A stretch of DNA of 64,000 nt from Heliocidaris erythrogramma (lineage: Eukaryota > Echinodermata > Echinoidea > Camarodonta > Echinometridae). The translations under genes were made by a program, and so were the position numbers. A model generated the notes under the pieces. It was not told the DNA's origin. It saw nothing but the letters and a program-made list of their open reading frames with translations, and did not search any database. The stretch spans positions 10,683,168 to 10,747,167 of the forward strand of contig CM046869.1 in NCBI GenBank assembly GCA_025617745.1, given 5' to 3'. Every line of letters begins with the position of its first letter. The first letter of the stretch is position 1. Below, piece after piece: positions 11,780-23,420 of the stretch.

Positions 11780-12983
11780 AACAAGCCAATTGTATGCCTC
11801 CATTAAATGCTTGGACTGATTTTTTAAAAGTTGCTAAAAACGTCTACAAAACATACAGAACAGTGGTTACCTACCTAAACATTGGTTGTATATATATAAA
11901 GAACCACTCCCCAATGTCTATAAATTCATATCCGAAATATAAAGTACAATTATACAGGCATTTAATTTCATTGCTTTCAATTTTATTTTAATATCAATCA
12001 CGAAAATCTATCATACACGTGTTGTCTTGAGTAGTGTTATCGTAAGATATCATATTGGAATAGTTTGTTTGAATTTTTGTTCCACGATTAACTAATTACA
12101 TGAGTAAAGCCCGAAAAAGCTGCTCTTCCTATGTGCGTGATAATCTTTGAAGGGGTGGAAATTTCGAGAAATTCCTTGCAGTCTTTAACAAAATTTCTAG
12201 AACATCTTAAAGCCATGTTTCAGGCTCACCGATTTCTGCAGATGTAAATGCTGGCTTACAGTCGAAGGAGGCGGCTCATTGAAATGTTTTAAAAGAAATA
12301 TGGCGCTAACGGTGGAAGTCATCATCATCTCAGTGCAGCCAATGTGACGTCATCTCTTTTTTCAGTCGGGTTTGATATGAATTAAGTTTGCTATCATAAC
12401 AATTAAGATAAACAAATCGTGCAATAAAGAATATATTTACTGCTTAGTATACTGAGTCAGTAAAGGGTCTATAAAGCCCATCGCACATTATACGATCGAC
12501 TACGATCCGATTTGGTAAATCAATCGCAATATCATTAAATATAGGCATTTTAACAAATACAATCCACATGATTCAGGTTCTGAACAATAAAATAAATACT
12601 CAAAATAGGAATTTGGTGCGAAGTCACCCTTATATCCGGAATAAGGGCCAAATCAGTTTCGATTCGTAGACAATCTGACGTCACTACGATTCGGAGCCGA
12701 TTTAGCCTTTCCGCCGACTAGAAGGCTCGTAATAGGCCGTAATTTGGATTTAAATATCTTTATGACTATTCAGGTCCTCAATCAAACATAACTATTTCAT
12801 GTGTTTAACTCATCGAGAGAACGATGGTTTAACTGTTTATATCTAATGCTATTATTACATGTTCTACCAAAATCGGATCGCAGACCGATCGTATAGTGCG
12901 CGGTGGACTTATAAAGATGTTCCTATTCTTGTATTCAAACAAAATTACTGTACTGTACAAAAAATGTGGAGCATTCTGAGATT
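11780..12983. repeat. 3' flank of gene B unit, duplicated at 37400-38209
   Basis: Shares CCATTAAATGCTTG, ACGTCTACAAAACAT.CAGAACAGTGGTTAC and, next to the stop codon, TTCCTATTCTTG...AATGTGGAGC with the 3' flank of gene C. This marks the duplication as including 3' untranslated and downstream DNA. B carries an extra block, about 12100-12900, not seen in C. Confidence 0.65.
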
Positions 12984-13200
12984 TTAGAAAAAATCGTCGT
13001 CGTCGCTATCATCATCGTCATCATAACCAAAGCTGTAAAGCATGGAATCTCCATGATGGCGTTTGAGAGAACTGGGTTTGCTTCCTGATGCCACCAGTCT
13101 GTTGCCTTGGTAACCTCTTTGCTGTCGTGGTTTTTGGATGCTCTCCATGGTGTCTTTGCAAGACCACGTGAACAAGGCACGCCAAAGCGGAGTCAGCATT
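12984..13200 (-). CDS. Gene B exon 6: basic linker and acidic tail
   Basis: 217 bases with stop. Starts MLTPLWRALFTWSC, then a Gln/Arg/Gly/Ser stretch, ends DDDDDSDDDDFF. Acceptor CTTCCAG precedes it. Confidence 0.85.
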
Positions 13201-16200
13201 CTGGAAGTATGTTCAAGGCAAATTAAGTCACGATCTGTGCAATTAAAGTGTGGATTATTCAGCAAATCTTGTTTTGAGATAATTTAAATAGGTGTCCCGA
13301 TAACAGTAATATCCCCAACACTATACACCCCGGACAATAAACCCTCAGAATATCTCTAGGAATACAACCCCAGGATATTAACATCGGACACTGTCCCCTA
13401 TAGAGCGACTTTCCATTTTTACTACCCTACCTTAGGTGGGAAGTTGGCGGTTGGAGGATGCTTGCCTTGAGGAATAGAATGTCTGAAGGGCCTAGGGTAG
13501 TGATTTTATTGAGGGTTGTTGTCCGCGGACAGTGATCTGGGTTGTGCAATGTGCAAGAATCATGTGGATGCTTTGAAGACCGTCAGATTAGATGTTTTAT
13601 CTGATAAACGCAGCACTCATTTAAAGCTCTGCATCATACCTAGGCAAACAAATTTCACTGCCAAACTACTGTTGTGTAATTTTGACAATTAAGAAGGCAA
13701 GCGTTCCTTTTTATGCTTCTGTTGCTTTTAATTAAAATGCTCAAATAAGGTAGCAATATAATTACTCAGAGTAAATAATATATAAAGCGGTGTAATTATT
13801 AATTATTAAAAAAACAAATATGACTTGGACCACACTCTTAGAAATGTTGGGTAAATGCCACTGGGTAAATGAAGATTGGGCATAGGTTGGTTAAATCTTG
13901 TTCAACTTTTACATGCATTTACCCAACATTGGTCAAAAATAAGAATGAAATTGGTAAAGTTTACCCAAAAGTTGGTCGGACTCATAAGGACCCTCATGTT
14001 GGGTAAAATTTGGGTAAAATTTTGCCCAATATTTCTAAGAGTGCATAGAGTGGGAAAAGAATAGCAAGATGGGAAGTGTAGAAATCAACACAACGTCATT
14101 CTGGAATAAATAATTGCTCATTTTCCGAAGAGGTAATAATACTAATAAATAAAACTATAATTAATTTCGATTTGCAAAGTTTTAGTTGATTAGATATGTT
14201 GCTTAGGCTGTGCTATGAGAGTGAGTGATTTTTGCTAAAACATACCCGTTGAGTTTCAGGTAAACACTGGGAACCAAACACAACGCATCGGATGCGGCGT
14301 AGTAGATCATCTCTTCTGTGAAAGGTCGGATCTTCCAGAAATCAGGCGTTTCAAGCATCTTCTTCACAAAATCATCATCTTTGTGAGAGGCACCCTCTCC
14401 AAGGACCTCACAGAGAGCTTTGAAGCCGATTCTGTAGGATCGGTACCTGTTCAGTTGCTCCATCAATGTACGCATCACAATCTACGTGAACATAAAAAAA
14501 ATGACGGCCTATACTTCCTCATCACATCAAGTTTTAAAATTGGGAATGCGTATGACCTCCTTATCATAAAATTTACTGGTGACACAAAATGCGATCATAA
14601 TCATGTTGCAATAAATGAACTTACTAATTTGAACGGTTGAATGTAATAGCCTTACATATCTGTTCACGCGTGCGCCTGTAATCCAGCTACCAGTGGAAGT
14701 TATAAACTGATTCAGCGGACCCAGGTTCGAGACTGAGTCACGTCTTTCGGATGGTGACGTTAAAGGTCGGTCCCAGACGTAAATAATCATATCTGATTGA
14801 TACACGTCTGTAAGAACCCAATTACACACACTCCCAACTAGGCTAGCCACCTCCCCCCCCCCCCCGACAGCTGTACCTACCTTACACACTACGGAGAAAA
14901 CAGTATTATGCTTACCGACGTGTCAAACACATTCTGGAGAGTCACACCAAACCCATGGTACAGGGAGTATGTGTCGCTTTTACAGTCATGGATCACCTAA
15001 TTGAGTTAAAAAATATTTTGAGAAGGGAACGTTAATTTAAAGTTTAGACTAAATGAGCTTCATAAACTAAAGTAGCATACGGCATCAGTCACTGTCCACA
15101 ATAGTCAACAATTATTTTGTTTGACATTATGCAATACTATAGTATTTTAAGGGGTCTGTGCAAATAATTGCTAAACCCAAAGTGTACTATTTCGAGATAA
15201 CCGCATTTGAAAGATATTAATATAACGTATTATAAGTTGAGTATGTTATTTGAACAACTTCTTATTTGAATTTATACATGGACTTTTTATGAGTTCTAGA
15301 GAGGTGGGTTACTATCGGATCGTGAAAATGCATGAAACTCATTTTTTAAAATAAAAGTGTGAGTTAACACTCGTTTTCCCTCGAAAATGTAGAATAAACA
15401 TTTTCATCAACTGTGTTATGAGGGAAGCTATACTTTTATTTAGATTTACAAAACGAAATGAGGACGGGAGAAATTTTCACATTTGGATTGGTCATTCAGG
15501 CAAAGAGTTCGTTTGATGGAAGAGATGATCTCTCTGGGGAGCGTTTCATCAAGTGTTTTGTCAGTGATTATTACCGACAACTCTTATAAGCTACTGAAAT
15601 CCTTGCATCTGATTGGCTGAGAGCAACTTTGTCGGTAAAAATCACTGACAAAACACTTGATGAAACGCTCCCCTGAAATCTATACTCCCTGATTGCAAAG
15701 TTAACAATCATGCCATACATCTGATAAACCGTTACTAATCGTATACATACCTTTAGGACCATGTTATGTTCCAGAATCTTCTTGAGGCTGGAGTCACCTT
15801 TGAGAAGCTGAGGATTCCTGTAAGCATCGAAAAGGAAAGCCTTCCCTTCCCACGTTGAAATCTGAACAAGAGTCAGGCAACCTTTCTCTAATCCTGTGAA
15901 CGACATAGCAAGATATGGACTTCCAAATGACACATGTGTGATAGAAAGTTTTACTTCTGTCCATAGGCGTAAATCCGTTGGGGGGGGGGGGGGGAATTAT
16001 CGAAATTTTCCCCCGAAATTTTCGATAGCGATTACACACACGAGCACCACCCCCTCACACACACATATAATATTTCTTCTTTGCAGAGTGGGGGGGGGGG
16101 GGGGGGGGGGGGGGAGGAGAGGGGTATATTTGTACAGGCCATCCCCCTCCCTTAAATGTGTGTGGGTGTGCGTGTGTGTGTGTGTTTGTGGGGGTATATA

Positions 16201-16735
16201 TATATATACTATTTTCGGCTGAATAAACTAATTTCTGACACTAAAATTAATGGGAAGAGTAAATTTAAAGTAAACCTATTTTGCTACACAGAATTAGAGT
16301 TTTAAACACCTCGAATACATACGTTAAGCCTGGCTCCCAAAAGGCGTCTTTTCGACTGCGTCAGTAGTTTACAGTGTGTTTCCAGTGTTTATTTTGCAAT
16401 CACTTTTTTAAACGATATCGATCTTTCATGACGCGCAAAAGATCGTACAAGTGTTTTGGTGTTTAGCTTTGTTTTAAACTTAAATTTTTAGTATCTGAAT
16501 TAATATACCTTAAATTTGTCAGTCCCGTTAGTTTCAGGGTCAGAAAATAACTTCTTCAGCCGAAAATAGTACTCAATTATGCATCATTTATTTATTTATT
16601 TATTTCTGATATTTATACAGAGTGACTCATTATCACCAATATTGGTGGTCTTCCATGAGGCCCTGATAGCAATAGTAAGTAACAATAATAGCCAACAAAA
16701 TCATGAAAATAAACTCATAACAAAAAATAAATAAG

Positions 16736-16771
<36 letters not shown>

Positions 16772-19700
16772 TGTATATACAAAGAATATGGTATATCAAC
16801 ATTGGTTTCTACGAAAATGTTGAAATTGTTGCACATTCCTATCATCATAATTCATAATGTATAGACGGTGATATTCTCTAAAAGATGTTGAAATATAACC
16901 ATTTATATATGGGTTATTTTGAAATGACATTGTATAATTTTGAAAGTACATACAATAAGTTTAAACACTACTTTAGCTCAGTATAGAAACAAAATTGTAA
17001 TATACATATTTACGAAACATATTATATTAGAGGGTAGTATACTTATTCAAAGATTACACAATGATTGCATGCAATATATTATAGCAATCGAATGTACAGT
17101 GTCTCTCAAAATACAAATTATCTACTATTGATTATAAATGATATGAAATCATTCATACATTTTGAAAAGCATTATGTCATCGTACATTTTTGGGCAAAGA
17201 AACAAACCATCAAACATATTTTGCAAATCAGGGCAACAAAAAATGACATATTTCTGATGTAGACAAATATAAAATAGCATCAAGTGAAATTTTATAGCAA
17301 TAAGAATGAATATGACTCATTTACCATGCTGTTATGTAAACGAATCAAACCAATACCTTGTTTTCACAAGAGAATGCGTAGAAATGCGATAAGGAATGAG
17401 AGTTAAAACTTTCAGCTAAGAAACTGAATAAAATTCCTCTTGCCATTCTTATTGCGAACAGATATTGCAAGATCTTTTGAACATATATTTAAATGTGTTC
17501 ACAGAGCTTGCCATTTTTAGTGATCCGTCCAACTGATTCCATGCTATAATTGAAGATACGAGGGGGCTATGTTTAAAGCATTCTGTTTTATACTTTGGCA
17601 CAGAAAGTAAACCTTCATCTGCCTGCCTCGTATGATACTGATGAATGTCACTTACTTTAACTAAACTTCCTTGTAAATAGGATGGTGCCAAATTGTGTGT
17701 ACACTTGAACACGCTGAAATTCAAATCGTTTCTCAATTGGCATCCATTTCAGATTGCTAATTAATTCACTTGATGAAGTGTCATAACTTTTGTTTGAAAT
17801 TATTCTAGCAGGTCGTTTTTGAACTTTCTGAAGCTTATACGTTTGTTCCTGATATCGATTTGACCACACAGAGGAACAATAACCAAAGTGAGGCAACACG
17901 AGTGCATTATACAGCATCTTTAAAGATGTTAATGGTAAATAATCCTTCGCTCGTTTTATTACACTGACATTTCTCTGTTACCTTTGTTACTTTGTCAACG
18001 TGTTTGGACCAATTCAATTCTTCATCAATTAATATACCAAGACATTTGACGACATTTACTCTTTTCAATAACTTTCCATTTATAGAAACATTGAAGGATG
18101 TTATTTTGTTTAAATTAGCACGTGAGTCTATGACCATCACGCATGTCTTCTCCGTGTTTAGTACAAGGCGGTTTTGATTAATCCATACCATTAATTCTTC
18201 CAATGCGAAAGAAAGTTTTTCTTCAACCTCAGCTACGCTACTTCCACTCACAGTTAAAGTGGTATCGTCCGCATACATATACATAACCATCAGATATACA
18301 ATTTGGTAAAGTATTTACATAGATGGGAAATAATAACGGACCCAAAATAACAAGACCCCTGTGGTACGCACATCAATACAGTTAATGGATTAGATTTTGC
18401 ACCTTTAAAATGAACAGACTGTTCACGACCGGTTAAATAAGATCTGAACCAGTTTACACATTCATGTGAACATCCAATAGCAGATAACTTTTCTAATAAA
18501 AGATTGTGATCAACTGTGTCAAATGCTTTACGAAGGTCTATGAAAGCGACTCCAAAGATCTGTCTGTTTTCAATGTTCCTTGACAAATTATGAACAAATT
18601 TCATGAGTGCTGTTGCGGTAGAATGCTTTGCTCGAAAACCACACTGACTGGAGTTCAATATATTATTATCGTCAATGAATTCAGAAAGTTGGCGATGTAC
18701 AGCCCTCTCTATGATTTTGCTAATAATAGACAAAATAGAAATTGGGCGGTAATTGCTTGGATCAGACATATCAACAGCTTTAAAAATTGGAATTACTCGA
18801 GCTTCTTTCCAACCCTTTTGTACACATCCCGTGGTCAAAGATGCATTTATGATATCGGTTAACGATCTTGCTATCACCTGTTTCATCATTTTTAGAAGAC
18901 GACAAGAAATGTGGTCATCGCCAGTAGCTTTATCTTTACACATGCGATCAATTTCCTTAATGACGAAATCCTCAGACACACAGTCCAAAGCAAATTGTGA
19001 GATATGATTAATCGGAGTATTGTCACCGATATGAGATTCAGTTCTAGAACTTTTCAGCTTTTTGTTATATTGGCAGCACATGTAGTAAAAAAGCTATTGA
19101 AAGCATTAGCTATTTTAGGTGGATCTGATATACGAGCACCATCAATTTCCAAACTATGCGGCGATATTTTGCTGGATTTTGGAATGACACGTTTCAGACA
19201 CCATATATTGCAAGAATTTCCATGATTTTCTCCAATAAAGTTACAATGGTATTCTTTCTTCCTTTTTCTAATAAGATGTGTAACTTTATTCTTAATGGAT
19301 TTGTCAGTATTCCATAACTCATCGTCTTTTGTAAGAATAGCAGCTCTGTGAACATGGTCACGCCGTTTCATTAAATGAACAATATCGTCCGTTATCCATG
19401 GGCAAGCATTTTTACGAATTCGCTTGTGGCATAACGGAATATGCTTGTTCACGACCTTGAAAAATAGATGTTCCCATGTTTTCCAGGCAAGATCAACGTT
19501 TCTAGTATCTTTGAAAACATGCCAAGGCATAGTTTTTAAATCATCAAGAAACCTTTCTTGATCAAAATTCTTGAATGAACGAAATTCAACCGAGGTGGGA
19601 TATTTTTCTTTTACTAAAATGATGGATTTTACTGCATAGACGAAAAAATGATCGCTAATACTAATGTGACAAACCCCTGCTTCACGGTAGAGTTCAAGAT

Positions 19701-22700
19701 CGGAAACAAATATAAGATCAATTATTGTACTCGAGCTGTTAGTAACTCGAGTTGGGCTGTTGATCAATTGACTAAAACCATATAGCTTTGAGTCATTGTG
19801 CCATTACCGGTTGCAACACGGCTCACATCAGCACGTCGGGAAATGACGCCTCGTGTGAGCTGGGCTTAAAAACTTGTTTGCAAAATATTTAACCACATTA
19901 TACGAAAACGAAAAGTTAGAATAAAAGGCGTGTGACGAGCCCGTGTTGTTCCGCTGGCCAGGCGTTTCATTTTATATTCATGTCACGGGCGTAAATCCCA
20001 GGAGAGGGGTATATGCCCCATACACTTTTGACGGAGGGGGAGGGGTTGTATATACAAATATCTCCACTTTTCAAGACAAAAATCAATCATTTTGACAAAA
20101 TTGATATAAGTGACTCTGATAAGAGTAAAAATTTGTTCTTTGTAATGCTATCAAAATGTTTAAAATAGGTCTAGAATGTCCTAAAACGAGTTCACGCCAC
20201 TAATGTATTCCATTCATATATTCTTTCTATGTCAGCCTACATTTCTCTCTTAAAGTCCACCCTGATATCAAGTTGGTTTTAAATGAAGTAGAAGCATTGA
20301 AAAAGAGATCAGTGAAAGTTTGAGAAAAATCCGTTAAGAATTAAGAAAGTTATATGAATTTCTGAAGTTGTTATCAATCAAAACTCGGTGACGTATCTTG
20401 CGAGTTCCTTTCCCATTTTGCTACATGTACACAAAATTTCATAAAATTCCATTTTCTTGGTTTTTGATGAGGGAATAGAGTTGTTTCATACAGGTTTTGT
20501 GTAAAAGCATGAGTGAAAGGGTGCATGTATGATTACATATTTTCTTTAGAGTCATAGAGAATATGGAAATATACGATTTTTTCGTACAGGGCAAATGGGA
20601 GATGACTTCACAAGATAGGTCACGGAGTTGCCACTTTGTGTGATCGATTACTTCAAAGAGGTAGAGGTAAAGGTTGAGCAAGAGCCAAATATTCTTTTCT
20701 CTCTTTTTCCTTACAGAGACGGTATAAGAAATAGGAAATTATATCCCTTCCATGTGTATGAGAACAGCACCTGATTTTATTGTTTCGGTTTTCTCTGTTA
20801 TCCTTTAAAACAATACGTTATTTCAATATTTATGTGTAAGATACAAGTAATATTTTCTTCATTATTTTCAGATTTTTTTCAATGTTTGATGTATAATTGT
20901 ATTATTTTGTTAAAAAGATTTTTGTTCAAATAATTTGTACAATTTGTTTAATGAAAATTGCATTTTATGTATTTGATTTGAGAGAAAACAATAAAATACA
21001 TCTTAAAAACAAATAAAGATTTCATAAACCGTTAATGACTGTACGAAAAAAAAAAATCAATTTTTCTAAAGAAAATATTTAATCATACATGCTACCTAGA
21101 TATATTTTTTGCAAATATGTTTTTACACACAACCTATATTAAAAAAATCTAGCCTTTTATCAATAACTAAGAAAAAGAAAATCTATGAAAGTTTTTGTAC
21201 AGAGCAAATGGGAGAAAAGCTCGCAAGATACGTCATGGAGTTGCCAGTTTGTATTTGATTAATTACAACTTCAGAAATTAATTACTTTCTTATTTCTTAA
21301 CGAATTTGCTCAAGCTTGCACTATTCTGTTTATCTTATTTTCTGTTTTATATTCAAATCAACTTACTAACGGGATGGACTTCCCCTTTAATGGTAATCCG
21401 GCCTCAAATCAAATTGTCAGATTGCTTTGATTCGTTTATTGTGTACCACCAATGCCATTCCATAATTACAATTGTACAAACAGAAGGGGCTATATAATCA
21501 TTACAGTAGACGTTATGGTGCAGGTAGTAGAGGGGGTATTATTATAATTATCATTGTTATTACCATTACCAATATTAATATTACTATTATGATTATTACA
21601 TCTATATTTATTCTTATATAATTATTATCACTATCATTACTACTATTAAAAAATGTGTTCATATTCATTACATTTATCAATATTATTATTAATATTACTA
21701 TCATTATAATAAAGATAATAATAAACTATAATAATAATACTTATTGTATTATTATCATTATTCATTGTTGCTATTATAATATGTTGCAGTATCAGCATAT
21801 TACCAACAATACCGATGTGTTGGCTCAGTCAGTAGAGCGTCCGCCTCACAATCGGGAGGTCGTTGGTTCGAACCCCGGCCGCGTCATACCAAAAGACGTT
21901 AAAAGATGGGAGTTGCTGCTACCTTGTTTGGCCTTCAACAACTGAAAGGATAGAGCAACGTCGATCTGGCGCTGCACAGTGGCTGCCGGGCCCACGATCA
22001 ATTGGGCATAAAGAATTTCCATTTCGGAGTGGATTATTATTATTATTATTATTATATTATATTATGTGTAATAACGAAATTATTATCATAATTGTAAACC
22101 ATACATTTTACCACAGCATTTAACGTAGTTTTTTTGTTTTTCTTTGGAAAAATATTTGTGATTCTCAACGTAAATTCACTTACCCAGTTTAACACCTTCA
22201 CAATCAAGTCCAATGACAACAGGCTCTCTTCTTGACTTGTCAAGGATCGGATCAAGAACTCGCTTGCATTCCTCCATAGATTCGATGATTTGGGTGCAGC
22301 TTAGCACATCTTTAAAAACAAAGGGAAAACTAATGATAACGATAGTAATGATAATGATGATGATAATAATAATAATAATAATAATTATAGTAATAATGAT
22401 AACGATGATGATGATAGTAATGATAATGAAAGGATGAAGGTTATTTAGAAAGGGCAGGGGAAAAAGAAACAAAGTATAGGAACCTTTGAAGTCAACAGGA
22501 TCACTAACAGCAGATGCCGCAGCTGCCGGTCTGGTCGGTTTCCCTGCATTGCTAGAAGGGTATATCTCCAGGGCTTTCTCGGTAATGGCTGCACTGAAAA
22601 CATCCTCGCTAAACCCGCAACAGCGCTTGACATTCATTGATGAAATCGTGAAATACTGAGGAAAACCACGGATGAATCTTTCCAGATCAACCTCTGTCCC

Positions 22701-23204
22701 CAAATAGCGATCAAGACCAGGGATGCCCTTAACCTTGAAATGTGATTTTACAAGAGGAAGAAGCTTCGATAGACGTATGTCATTGAGCATGGACACAATC
22801 TGCAGAAGCGCTGAGATGATCCTACCTACGGCGTCCGGTGGCACACCACTGGGGCTGCTACAGTCTTTAAAATGTCGCTCGGGGACATTAAATTGAAAAG
22901 GTTGCGGTGCTGGTTCGATGTCTTTCTTGAAGAACTTGACTTCCCATTGAGAATTTCGCCTCACAATTTGTCGAACCTGCTGAGGAATCTTGGATAGAAT
23001 CTCCTCAGACATTGGAACAATCCGAACCTTAAGTCGAGCATTTTTTTCCAGAATGTTGCGGAGATCAGCGATGTATGCACCCGTGATTCGGCGAGCAGAC
23101 GACGTGTCGAGACGAGCATTTCCTGCCCGACCCGATACCGATATATTCGCAAAATTTTTGTCGATTCGCACAATGCGACCGGACAATTCATCGCTGTCTG
23201 CCAT
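12984..23204 (-). CDS. Gene B: Egalitarian/EXD1-like 3'-5' exonuclease, complete, six exons
   Basis: Exons in reading order: 22484-23204, 22184-22309, 15751-15893, 14916-14996, 14246-14481, 12984-13200; every intron is GT-AG and the spliced frame is 508 codons including the TAA. Residues about 1-110 form a beta-rich, OB- or Sm-like domain (SGRIVRI...ISVS...VRIVPM). Residues about 125-225 are a helical domain resembling a LOTUS/winged helix. The nuclease follows, with exo I (LDCEG), exo II (HDCKSD) and exo III (YAASDA), the complete DEDDy set. The tail is rich in Arg/Gly/Ser and ends in Asp. Relatives (Drosophila Egalitarian, animal EXD1) act in mRNA localisation and piRNA biogenesis, and EXD1 in some animals has lost its catalytic residues, whereas here they are kept. 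The start is set by homology with gene C, which has a stop just upstream; an in-frame ATG at 23231 is less likely. Confidence 0.85.
13832..14045. repeat. MITE/hairpin, CACTCTTAGAAAT termini
   Basis: Ends CACTCTTAGAAATGTTGGGT and its inverted copy. The interior repeats the phrase TTGGGTAAA in both orientations. Lies in intron 5 of gene B and is absent from intron 5 of gene C. The terminal CACTCT is shared with 57151-57360. Confidence 0.75.
14246..14481 (-). CDS. Gene B exon 5: exo motif III
   Basis: 236 bases. Carries a basic helix, the FWKIRPFTEEM motif and YYAASDALCLVPSVY, where Tyr and Asp of YAASD are the DEDDy motif III residues. Donor GTATGT, phase 2. Confidence 0.9.
14661..14840 (+). 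mobile_element. SINE with 7SL/Alu-domain-like head, copy in gene B intron 4
   Basis: Starts GCGTGCGCCTGTAATCCAGC, then about 50 bases later GGTTCGAGAC (a Pol III B-box-like motif). This is the order and spacing of the Alu domain of 7SL RNA. A tail follows: TTCGGATGGTGACGTTAAAG, then GATTGATACACG and an ACACAC end. The reverse complement of 45440-45614 is nearly identical. The matching intron of gene C lacks it and gives an empty site at about 41345-41365. Confidence 0.7.
14916..14996 (-). CDS. Gene B exon 4: exo motif II
   Basis: 81 bases, phase 0, VIHDCKSDTYSLYHGFGV...FDTS. The Asp of CKSD is the third metal ligand. Confidence 0.9.
15536..15673. repeat. MITE, GGGGAGCGTTTCATCAAG family, copy 2
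   Basis: Near-perfect inverted ends GGGGAGCGTTTCATCAAG. The core ATCCTTGCATCTGATTGGCT is shared with the other copies. In intron 3 of gene B; absent from the same place in intron 3 of gene C. Confidence 0.85.
15751..15893 (-). CDS. Gene B exon 3: nuclease core strands
   Basis: 143 bases; CLTLVQISTWEGKAFLFDA and a helix ending LEHNMVLK. Donor GTATGT. Separated from exon 2 by a 6.3-kb intron enlarged by a LINE and a SINE. Confidence 0.9.
15990..16215. repeat. G-runs and GT-rich low-complexity DNA
   Basis: Runs of about 14 G at 15979-15992 and 25 G at 16090-16114, then GTGTGTGCGTGTGTGTGTGT. Run lengths may be assembly artefacts. Confidence 0.8.
16738..16768. repeat. TA microsatellite inside LINE 3' region
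   Basis: About 30 bases of alternating AT between LINE 3' untranslated sequences. Confidence 0.9.
18290..19081 (-). pseudogene. LINE reverse transcriptase fragment
   Basis: Fingers and palm of a non-LTR reverse transcriptase: KATGDDHISCRLLK, ARVIPIFK, SNYRPISILSIISKIIER, FGVAFIDLRKAFDTVDHNLL and VPQGS. The frame ends soon after VPQGS, where the element is shifted, so the YADDT active site lies in another frame at about 18255-18290. Confidence 0.85.
20247..21397. repeat. Element with about 200-base imperfect inverted ends
   Basis: 20247-20450 matches the reverse complement of 21186-21397. Shared blocks include GTTAAGAA.TAAGAAAGT, AATTTCTGAAGTTGT and TGACGTATCTTGCGAG. The interior repeats part of the arm again at about 20580-20660. 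No transposase ORF. In intron 2 of gene B. Confidence 0.65.
21535..21780. repeat. ATT/ATA-rich simple repeat
   Basis: Long imperfect trinucleotide AT repeats next to the SINE at 21815. Confidence 0.8.
21815..22065 (+). mobile_element. tRNA-derived SINE ending in ATT repeat
   Basis: Head TGGCTCAGTCAGTAGAGCGT (A-box) and GGTTCGAACCCC (B-box), then a tRNA-unrelated body and an (ATT)n tail. The tRNA-like fold carries CAC at the anticodon position. It is followed by AAAGACGTTAAAAGATGGG, a phrase like the GACGTTAAA in the 7SL-like SINE. In gene B intron 2, antisense to the gene. Confidence 0.8.
22184..22309 (-). CDS. Gene B exon 2: exo motif I
   Basis: 126 bases. Encodes DVLSCTQIIES... and IGLDCEGVKLG with the first two metal ligands. 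Donor GTAAGT. Confidence 0.9.
22310..22483 (-). other. Short intron 1 of gene B with simple repeats
   Basis: 174 bases, mostly ATA/GAT repeats. The same intron is 1.6 kb in gene A and 3.3 kb in gene C, which hold insertions. Confidence 0.8.
22484..23204 (-). CDS. Gene B exon 1: N-terminal beta-rich and winged-helix-like domains
   Basis: 721 bases, 240 codons plus one base. Starts MADSDELSG. The second half has PSGVPPDAVGRIISALLQIV and a basic/hydrophobic block ending FTISS. Ends in an Ala-rich linker before DPVDFK. Confidence 0.85.
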
Positions 23205-23420
23205 ATTCCTTTGATGAAGCCAATGTTTCACAGTCGGAACGAAATTACGTGCTGTATCATGGCTTCATAATGCGATTCTGTATGCTGCATCGGAGATGTT
23301 CCAGTTGTTACTCAATGAACCTAACTGGGGATTCCCCGTACCTCATAATCTGGCGGTGACTTGATGCGAGGATAGTCTAAATTTTCAGACTCAACGCTCT
23401 AATTTTTCATCGTTGATCAA
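23205..23420 (-). promoter_or_regulatory. Conserved 5' flank of gene B
   Basis: Aligns with 47614-47755 upstream of gene C, with similar spacing. Contains the palindrome TGGGGATTCCCCGTA at 23326-23340, about 122 bases before the ATG. No clear TATA box. Confidence 0.55.
23327..23337. promoter_or_regulatory. kappaB-like palindrome GGGGATTCCCC upstream of gene B
   Basis: An 11-base palindrome fitting the NF-kappaB/Rel consensus GGGRNWYYCC, kept at the same distance from the start in gene C although neighbouring bases have diverged. No binding is shown by the sequence itself. Confidence 0.5.

Larger units (their letters stand above)
7436..12983. other. Spacer between genes A and B
   Basis: No convincing gene. 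It contains a copy of the GCGCCCGGGGCAA repeat (7850-8460), a TA microsatellite, a hairpin MITE (10053-10226), the inverted partner repeat (10770-11135), a TTCGGAATTACGAACC array (11424-11640) and, from about 11780, the 3' flank of the gene B unit, which matches 37400-38200. I see nothing recognisable in 8720-9880. Confidence 0.6.
16586..19795 (-). mobile_element. 5'-truncated non-LTR retrotransposon (Jockey/CR1-like LINE) in gene B intron 2
   Basis: On the minus strand 19054-19767 encodes the end of an APE-type endonuclease (INSPTRVTNSSSTIIDLIF...ISDH) and linker. 18290-19081 encodes reverse transcriptase blocks (NYRPISILS, FIDLRKAFDTVDH, VPQGS). 17907-18290 carries YADDT and the thumb, and 17449-17917 the C-terminal region (GYCSSVW, ...HTRQ). 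A frameshift after VPQGS and others downstream inactivate it. The 3' untranslated region runs to a TTTA repeat at 16586-16605. It begins inside the endonuclease, a typical 5' truncation, and shares orientation with the host gene. Confidence 0.85.

Noticed and set aside
14527..14889. Frame shared with 45443-45712
   Set aside because: The shared peptide is antisense to or within a SINE and has no conserved coding signal of its own.
16090..16114. G-quadruplex regulatory element
   Set aside because: G-runs of 17-25 recur many times at repeat ends; more likely simple-sequence tracts of uncertain length.
21818..21892. Possible tRNA gene (anticodon CAC)
   Set aside because: A- and B-boxes are present, but the sequence continues into a SINE body and ATT tail and stems are imperfect.
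22961..23214. Alternative frames over gene B exon 1 on both strands
   Set aside because: Shadows; only the main minus frame matches gene C.
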